Part shown: in pieces, positions 57,045-64,000 of the stretch
How the letters are laid out: every line of letters begins with the position of its first letter
Numbering within the stretch: the first letter of the stretch is position 1
DNA from: Muricea muricata
Lineage: Eukaryota; Cnidaria; Anthozoa; Malacalcyonacea; Plexauridae
Assembly (NCBI GenBank): GCA_963855995.1
Contig: OY979716.1
Coordinates: 123,690,237-123,754,236, forward strand
Length of the DNA stretch: 64,000 nucleotides
Direction of reading: 5' to 3'
Notes under the pieces: generated by a model
The model's database searches: none
What the model saw: the letters and a program-made list of their open reading frames with translations, nothing else
What the model was told of the DNA's origin: nothing
Made by a program: the position numbers and the translations under genes

Positions 57045-59893
57045 ATTAATACAATCATATATTATTGTTGAACAGGCTGGCATTAGCTAGAGATATTAGC
57101 ATTAAATATGGACAGAGATTTGCTATTTCTAGCTTGTTCGGACAAAGAATTCCATATTTTTGGGCCTCTAAAACTGATGCTTTTTTTAAGATATTCAGTT
57201 TTTGGACGCGAAAGGAAGAGAGTGGAATTAAATCCTCGTAAATTATGGCCATAGTTTAGACATATTAAAAATCTCATTTAACTTTGTTGGTGCCATATTA
57301 TGCAAAACCTTATACATTAGTCTAGCTGTACTCTGAGCCCTCTGTTCTTCCAGGGTTTTCCATCCAAGAATACCAAGGGCCAGATTTGACTGACCATGCT
57401 CATTTTTGCTATTCATTATGATTCTGGCACTTCTATTGTGAAGCTTCTGTAATCGATTTGAAAGGGTCGCATCAATTGAATCCCAAACTTCACAGCAGTA
57501 ATCAAAATGAGGCTGGACTAATGCATAGTAGACCGACTTCAAAGTGTCTTGATCCGTATATTCTTTAATTCTTTTTAATGCACTTATACCAGCAGAAATT
57601 TTACTGGAAATATGATCGACGTGACTGTTAAATGCTAGATGTCCGTCTAATTGGACTCCAAGAGCTTTTGTCACTTGAACTCTTTCTATCGCTTCATTGC
57701 CAACGCAAACATTCGGTTCTGAACTCAAATGTTTTATATTATGGGGAGAGCCAATCAAAAGATATTCAGTTTTAACAATATTCAGAGTTTATTTGCTAAA
57801 AGCCACTCCTTGACATTAAGAAGATCAAGATTGATGGTCCGCTCCATTTCCTCAATTGATTTACCACTTACTGTTATATTCGTGTCATCTTCAAACAGTT
57901 GAGCAGATGTAAACTGTAGACAGTTTGGCAAATCATTGATGTAAACTAAGAATAGAAGCGGGCCAAGAATCGATCCTTCTGGTACTCCACAATTTACTAT
58001 TCTTGGATTTGAAAGTTTACCGTTTACAGAACATACCTGTAAACGTTCAGCAAGGTAAGATTTGAATAAATTAAAAGCTAATCCAGTACCCCCATAAAGC
58101 TCAAGTTTCGCTAATAGCAACACATGGTCGACTGTGTCGAATGCTTTCTTTAAGTCCAAGAAAACGACTAAATTGTAAAGACCACGGTCCATGTTAATGT
58201 ACCACTCATTTGTACAATCTAATAAAGTCGACATGGTAGAATGGAAACGTCTGAAGCCAAACTGTTGTTTAGACAAAAGATTGTTAGATGTTAAATATTC
58301 ATAAAATTGATCATATAATATTCGTTCGAATACTTTACTAATAATTGGTAAAATTGAAATCAGACGATAATTTTCCATTAGATTTTTTGAACCTTTTTTA
58401 TGCAAAGGGGTGACTCTCGCAATCTTCCAATCCAACGGAAAATATCCAGTCACAATAGAGCAATTAAATATCTTAGTTATTGAGTTGATAATAACTGGGG
58501 CAGCTAATTTAAGAATTCGTGCCGGAATTTCATCCACACCAGTAGCTTTAGAAGTTACTAATGCCTCAAGAAGTTTAAAAACTTTTGAATGACTAACAGT
58601 TTGAAAAGTAAATGAGCTTTTGTTGACTTTAGCAACATAGTGTTCATAATTTGAATTACATCTACCAATTGAATTTGGGCCAGCATTCGCGAAATAATCA
58701 TTGAAACATTCGGAAATTTTGATTGGTGATGATACAGTATTGTGATCTACTTTGATTTCATTAATTGTATCATTCTTCCTACCGCGTCCAAGGATATCAT
58801 TCACAGTTTTCCAAGCTTGTTTAGGATTATTTTTTTGGTTCCCTATTCTATTCCTATAATAATCTACTTTAGCTTTACGCATGGCAATATTGACACTGTT
58901 CCTATAAGACTTATATGTTTCCCAGTCAGTACTCAAATTTGTCGAAATCGCTTGTTTTTTGAAGTGATCTCGATTTATCATCTTGCTTCTGATCTCTCTC
59001 GTTATCCATGAAACACTACCTTTGTTTCTCACTCTTCTCGACATTATTGGAGCATGTTTATCAACTACGCCTAAAAACAATTCTTTCCACAAATTCCATT
59101 TTTGATCAACGTTACATAAAGTATCAACTGTGTCCCATGGCTGATGAAAGAGATCATTTTGAAATGCTATACTATTAAAATGCTTGAAATTTCGAAAAGA
59201 AATTTCTTTAGTTGTATTTGTTTTAGTAGTAGCATTAATTTTTCTGACCACATAGATCAAACTATGATCACTTCCTCCCGTATGAATCACATCAGAACAC
59301 ACAATTTTGTCAGGTGCAGACGTAATACATACATCAAGCAAACTAGCTGAGGATTCTGTAATTCGAGTTGGTTTATCGATAACTTGTATCAGTTGATATA
59401 TTTCCATAATCGAAGCCAACTTTTTAGCTGCGAAATTTGTAGTATCTAGAAGATTACAATTTAAGTCTCCCAACAAGTAGATTTCTTTATCTTCATTACC
59501 TACATTACTTAATAAAGATTCAATCTTGGTAAATATATCAACCGTAGCGGATGGTGGTCTGTATATAGTAGAAATAATAAAAGGGCATGAATTAGGTTTT
59601 CTTACTTCCACAGAAATAGATTCAAGACCTTCTCGGACTAAATCACTATATTTCTTACATACATACAGACACCATGCACCTCCATTTCTATCTCTGTCTA
59701 AGCGCAAGATGTCATATCCTCTTATGTGAACTTGCCCATTAGAGATACTTGAATTCAACCTAGTTTCACTTAAAGCTAATACATCAATGCTTCGGTCAGG
59801 CAATAATATACGAATTTCATCCAAGTGTTTTGGCAGACTTACAACATTGAGCATCGCCATTTTGAATCCTCTTACCTTCGGACATGCAAACAA
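57045..59893 (-). pseudogene. CR1-type LINE ORF2: endonuclease and reverse transcriptase
   Basis: 703 codons are open from 59893 to 57782. AP endonuclease: KMAMLNVVSLPKHLDEI, VLALSETRLN, LLGDLNCNLLD and HTGGSDHSLIY. RT: SKATGVDEIPARILKLAA, NYRLISILPIISKVFERI, FGFRRFHSTMSTLLD, VVFLDLKKAFDTVDHVLLLA and CGVPEGSILGPLLFLVYIND. The catalytic box reads LFEDDTNIT, with Glu in place of the usual Ala of FADD. The frame breaks at 57780 and the C-terminal part (57758-57243, VQPHFDYCCEVWDSI) continues in another frame. The endonuclease nicks target DNA and the RT primes there. The copy is nearly complete but inactive. Confidence 0.92.
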
Positions 59894-59929
59894 ACTTGGA
59901 GTTTCCTTACGCTCAGCCTGTTCAGTATG

Positions 59930-61517
59930 TCAACAATTCTTTAAATTATTTAAGATATTCTTCGATAAAAGCCTGCTGCCCTTGTGGTTCAAATGTAGAC
60001 CACGACAGTTTAGGCATGAAAAGTCAATATTGTCATTACTTATAAAAGCCCAATTTCTTTGGGCACAAAAGGATGCTGATAGTGCATTTGTATGTTTAAT
60101 TTTGGCTATGAGATTTGAACTATCTCTTCGTAATATTAAACCAGAAATGGTTACCTTTGTCTTCGGCGAGTTCTCTTGAATTTGCAATCCCAGATTTACA
60201 ATATGGTCAGCTAACATACGCGCTGATTCTTGTCCCTTAATGTTATTAGTGCCAACATGTAAAATAATCTCGTCTGGTTCTCTCCTGATTAAGGGTTTAA
60301 GATAGTCTTCCATGTCTTCAGTCTTCGCTCCGGAAAAGGATTTTACAGCGACATGCGTTTCATCGTCCGATAGTTCCCATCCATGTACGTGCTGGACAAT
60401 GGAATCTCCTGCAACAAGTACCATTCTTTTAGTAACGATACTTTGATTATGTTGATTTTCGCCACTGGAATTTATATTTCGATTTCGATGATCTGATATA
60501 TCTATATTGTCTTGCACGTTACTCTGCTCACTACTTTTCTCACGAATTTTCTTACTATTTCGCTCATTGTTCTGATCGATACTTTCTTGGCGATATTTCC
60601 CGGTTTACAGCTTGTGTTTCCTCCTACGTTTCTGTTTACGGCTTTGCTTTTGGCATCGTTAAATTGATCACTTCTGATTTCTTTAATCTGCATAACATCA
60701 TCATCACACTTTTCTTCATGAACATTTGTTGTTTTGGTTTCAATAAAATTTTCACGGTTATTTTCACTGTCCGCTTGTAAAATTTTTAAAGGGGTGATAA
60801 AGCTACTTTTCTCACATTCAATCTCCTTGATTTTAGTGTGAAGGTCAGACATAGCAAGAGACGCGATAGCATTCTTATCGCGTAGTTCACTGTTTTCAGC
60901 CTTCAGCGTATTGATTTCATCCTGCAGGGTCATAATAAAGACTTTTGATAGATTATGTTGTTTAAGGTCATTTACTGCAGATGACAAGGAATCTATTTTC
61001 GCCGTTGTTGTTGCTACAAAGTGCTCCATTCTAATCCTGAAGTCGTCTTGAGAAGAATCGGTCAACTGAATACATTCTCTATTCTCACCCAAGGGATTAT
61101 TAACAGGGTCGATCATACGCAAATTCTCGCCACTTTCAGGTGGATGCAAATTCGCCCTTATTTTATTTCTATTTTGTATGATAGATATCAATTTTTCCTT
61201 TACTTCAGCAGATCTTTCTCCTTTCAATGTTAGTGTGTTAGTTTCCGAGTACCAACGTATCGCCAATTCACTGGTTTCACCAACTTAGCTGCACCACGAG
61301 TTGACCACTTCGTCGCTGTTGAAATCCGTTTAGCGTTTATAAAATTTTGAAGGGTTTCAAAAGAACCTTCCCACTTCAAATTACCTTTAGCTGTCAAAAC
61401 CAAATAATCGTCAACACTGGTATCTTCGTTACTCACATCAGTGGTCGAATTTAAGAGATCTTGAGTCGCATCTAAAACATTTGCTACCGAGCTATTTTCT
61501 ACGTGACTAACCGCCAT
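59930..61517 (-). pseudogene. CR1-type LINE ORF1 with esterase-like domain
   Basis: N-terminal part from 61517 (MAVSHVENSSV, then KGNLKWEGSFETL and KWSTRGAAKL), frameshift near 61255, then IRWYSETNTLTLKGE and a long helical region with a coiled coil (60950-60850). The last part (60517-59930) is an SGNH/GDSL-like esterase domain: MVLVAGDSIVQHVHGW (catalytic Ser block), ILHVGTNNI (Asn block) and a HLNHKGSRLLS end supplying the His. ORF1 esterases are a known mark of CR1-clade LINEs, thought to help with membrane or lipid contact. A further frame break near 60520 separates the last two parts. Confidence 0.85.
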
Positions 61518-62680
61518 GTTGCAGTTTTTCTGTTTGGAGTGTATTGTATTGGTCTTCTATGCTGTTGAGAATTTTTGTGTCATCTTGTGCTTTGCAATTA
61601 ACATCTCCTCCTTCAATCGTATGCCTCATTAATAGTTTTTTGTGTGCAGAAGTAAATTGGGATGTAGTGGGGTTGTTATTCGAACCACCAGCAGATCGTA
61701 CTGCAGCAAAAAATAGTTCAAGATGGTCTTGGCTAAATTCATATGTTAGAAAGTACTTCAGGAGTGGCTTTGGAGATATAACCAATTTCTCGTAAAGGGC
61801 TTAATGCTCTTGATTGCTATTAAAAATCCGAGAAAACCTGTTTTTTCCTGATTCAGCGATGAAAATTCCTTCATCATTTTTCAGTTTGCTGATGTAATTA
61901 TATGATTGATCTAGGAATTTTTCTATGTGGCTGTAGTTTAAGGGTCTTAATGGCGCTTTAAAGTTTTTGATAGTGGATTTCGTGAATTTAGCACATCAAA
62001 TAGGAGATCAAATGTGCGGATAAATTTTGCTGTTGCCTGGCAGTGGGAGAATGCATCCATTTCTAGCTGATCAGAACAATAATCGAGCGCATCAGCAACA
62101 CTGCTACTTAAAGATTGTGCAGCCTGGTTGACTTTTATCTTTTGTTGATGCCAGTTAATGTGTGCTGATCTAAGCTTGTTTGCCATGTGGACTCCTTCTG
62201 ATTTTTGCAATTCATGGAGTTTTACCAAATATTCCAATTTTATTTCTTTACCATCGCCATCATATATAACACCCAGTATTGCCCAATTATTTCTAACAAG
62301 CTTGAGGATGTGGCATACATCGAGAAATACATATATGTATTTTGACGGATCACTTGGGTGTTGAAAATATGGAATCAGCTGCTGTAGTGATAAATTTGTT
62401 CCTAATTCCTTCAGCATTGCATAGTGGTGAGATGGACCATCACACGTTAATGAAATAACTTCAACTCCAGCATCATGCAACTTTTCCAAGCAGGTTGTTA
62501 CAAGACTAGCTTTCTCTTTCCCTTTCATTCCATCAATGAAAAATACCCACATGTGGAGCCTTCCAACTTGAGTTGACTGATACAACCATAAACACAAAGG
62601 TATTGGATGCTGCTGGCAATGAGTCATCCTTCACTTCAGTTCCAATATCAACAAATACATTGCATTCGGAAGACAAGAAA
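61510..62680 (-). pseudogene. P-element/THAP9-like transposase, central part
   Basis: Main open stretch 62627-61947: MWVFFIDGMKGKEKASLV, VISLTCDGPSHHYAMLKELG, YIYVFLDVCHILKLVRNNW, then MANKLRSAHINWHQQKIKVN and FDLLFDVLNSRNP. These are the RNase H-fold and GTP-binding/insertion-domain blocks of P transposases, with Asp in TCDG and in the DVCH motif as likely catalytic residues. Sequence upstream to 62680 belongs in another frame (a base appears lost in a T-run near 62540). After 61947 the frame shifts twice before 61785-61507, where LTYEFSQDHLELFFAAVRS and SNNNPTTSQF are typical of the family. The CR1 LINE then cuts the gene. Confidence 0.85.
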
Positions 62681-63345
62681 GACACACACACTTAAACCAG
62701 AGCTTAAACCTTTGATATCGCGTGAAATTTTGAAAACTATTGTACAGTCCTCTTAGATAGTAATATAGTATCAGTTTACCAGTGTTTACTACAAGGTCAT
62801 AAAACGAATTATCGCTCGCTACTGAACTAGCATTTCATCATACAGCTCTTTAGTCTTTACTTCTTTCGTAGGATCAGTCTCATAATTAATTACACTGTTT
62901 TGGGTATATTTATGTTGAGATATCCACACTTGTGGTGACCACATTTTCTCTGTGTCTTCTAGATATACACGCTATATGCTCTTAGTATATTTTCCACATT
63001 AAATTTTGTTCATTGAGTGGCTTTATTATTCTTCCGTGAGGCAGTTTTTTCCTGACACAAGTCAAACAACAATTCTTCGAGCCACCTTGTCATCCGGAAA
63101 ATACGCCTCTCGGAGATTAGGTAAACCCTCTCTAATAACAATCTGCTAGTCTCAATTAATCGCAGGAAATGCTATTTCCGAGGTTCTAGATTTGAAACCC
63201 CCCCGAACTCCCCTAGTTGGGTCGCGCCTTTGGCACGACATGGCGGGACCATTATTTCAAGCTGGCTACGTCACTATATATGGACTCTCATTACAGATAA
63301 ACATTCATTACTGGACTATACAACTTGACAACATACAAAGTTCAC
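62681..63345. other. P-element intron or degraded middle
   Basis: Lies between the second THAP exon and the transposase core. The linker exons expected here (leucine-zipper-like region) could not be recognised. Confidence 0.4.
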
Positions 63346-63533
63346 CTGCTTGGCTGTATAAAATTTGGAGTGTTGCTCGTTTATCAGTGTGAACAATCAG
63401 TTCTTCCTCAAAGTGTTTGGAGCATAAACGGTTCATGTACTTGGTTCTGCTGGGAACATATCCTGGTTTTGTGACTTTGGCATTCGATGTCCACATTTCC
63501 CATTGTTCTGGGTATTTTAGTGCACAGGGAAAT
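63346..63533 (-). CDS. P-element/THAP9-like gene, THAP exon 2
   Basis: Second half of a THAP zinc-finger DNA-binding domain. After the acceptor atcactag the frame reads FPCALKYPEQWEMW, then NRLCSKHFEEE, giving the FP, W, Cys and His landmarks of the C2CH THAP finger. It enters in phase 2, matching the phase-2 end of exon 1, and ends in phase 1 with donor CAG|gtgaac. THAP domains recognise the element's own terminal sequences. Positions may be off by one base at the 3' end. Confidence 0.82.
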
Positions 63534-63903
63534 CTAGTGATTTTTATAAAAATGCAGTGACCTTGATAGACGTTATATTCACTCAGATAAATCTTGTATG
63601 CATATAGTAGTTTTCTTTGCCAAATATGATACATATATGTACCTTCAAATAATGTTTTAAAACAATAAGTATTTACAAAAAGAAAGTATTACCAACTGCA
63701 CAGTACATGTTCATTTTTTACATTGTAAACAAAAACAATTTGTTTTTCGTATTGTGCATGCATGCAAATAAAAAAATTGTGTTATTTAATTACCTTCTCT
63801 GGTAATTTAATTCGTTTACAAGTTTCGAATTATGCAGTTGGTATGTCAATTCTTAAAAGTTTTGCATTATGGAAAGTTAGTAAGAAAAAACAATGAAACT
63901 TAC

Positions 63904-63992
63904 GAGTGAAAGGAGATTGTGTTTTCTGTGTTTTTATTTTTTAATAATCGAGGCTGACTGCTTGAACAGCCCGCGGCAACGCAAAATGGCAT
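63904..63992 (-). CDS. P-element/THAP9-like gene, THAP exon 1 with start codon
   Basis: ATG at 63992 followed by PFCVAAGCSSSQPRL and ISFHS, then donor CACTC|gtaagt. C-x3/4-C near the start and the ISFH end are the first half of the THAP finger. Joined in phase with exon 2, it gives a complete C2CH set: Cys and Cys here, Cys and His in LCSKHF. The exon is 89 bp and lies at the window edge, so the promoter and left TIR of this P-element are just outside. Confidence 0.85.
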
Positions 63993-64000
63993 TCTTATAA

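Larger units (their letters stand above)
56908..61525 (-). mobile_element. Near full-length CR1-type LINE inserted in P-element transposase
   Basis: The minus-strand element runs from ORF1 (start 61517) through ORF2 (59893-57045) to a (TAA)8-type tail at 56908-56935. It interrupts the P-element reading frame. Unlike most LINE copies here it is not 5' truncated. Damage is limited to frameshifts near 61255, 60520 and 57770 and an altered RT active site. Confidence 0.88.

Overview
The window is animal genomic DNA, AT-rich and intron-rich, with one recognisable host gene spread thinly through a dense layer of transposable elements. The gene (PAN/apple plus calcium-binding EGF exons) and the element mix (CR1/L2-type LINEs, DIRS, Ty3/gypsy, P/THAP, Tc1, hAT and Harbinger MITEs) fit a cnidarian best, probably an anthozoan. 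That is an inference; no species is identified.

0-24 kb: one minus-strand gene. Five exons were found by splice sites and all have compatible phases: PAN/apple (24135-23897), EGF (22905-22788) and three calcium-binding EGF exons (17295-17170, 1760-1635, 251-129). A decayed EGF exon lies at about 14.7 kb. The first exon(s) and the 3' end are not in view. Its introns hold a TTAA MITE (0.6-1.2 kb), hAT MITEs (1.3 and 24.2 kb), a DIRS element broken by a plus-strand LINE that is itself broken by a minus-strand LINE (2.15-11.3 kb), another LINE (11.6-14.0 kb), a Harbinger-like MITE (15.2 kb), and a 3.6 kb element whose ends are arrays of a GTGTT-type palindrome (18.1-21.7 kb).

24-38 kb: LINE fragments (24.4-27.5 kb), a MITE and SINE-like pieces (28 kb), a diverged duplication (29-31 kb), a small LTR element carrying a short charged ORF (31.6-32.9 kb), a Tc1-like element with DD37E spacing (34.35-35.95 kb), a 0.7 kb palindrome (36.7-37.4 kb) and a second copy of the 1.3 kb hAT MITE (37.95 kb).

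38-56 kb: a set of nested insertions. Two inverted arms rich in a TTCATATTCAACAAAAAT-type repeat (38.2 and 55.8 kb) flank two convergent broken genes: a HECT ubiquitin-ligase-like gene (+) and an rve-type DDE integrase/transposase (-). A 10.8 kb Ty3/gypsy element with 133 bp LTRs and ATGC target duplication sits inside the HECT reading frame. A 6.38 kb DNA transposon with 40 bp perfect terminal inverted repeats and TAA target duplication sits inside the gypsy integrase frame. This youngest element looks intact. It carries a 1079-residue protein with a plausible D-D-E core and a C-terminal PHD finger, and a five-exon, 366-residue protein beginning with a domain like the N-terminal domain of TDP-43.

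56-64 kb: a P-element/THAP9-like transposase gene on the minus strand. Its THAP exons start at 63992 and its body is broken by a near full-length CR1-type LINE (56.9-61.5 kb) with an ORF1 esterase domain and an endonuclease-RT ORF2.

The best candidates for something undescribed are the PHD/TDP-43-N transposon and the HECT-plus-integrase element. Joining is described only in words, and splice calls were made by eye.
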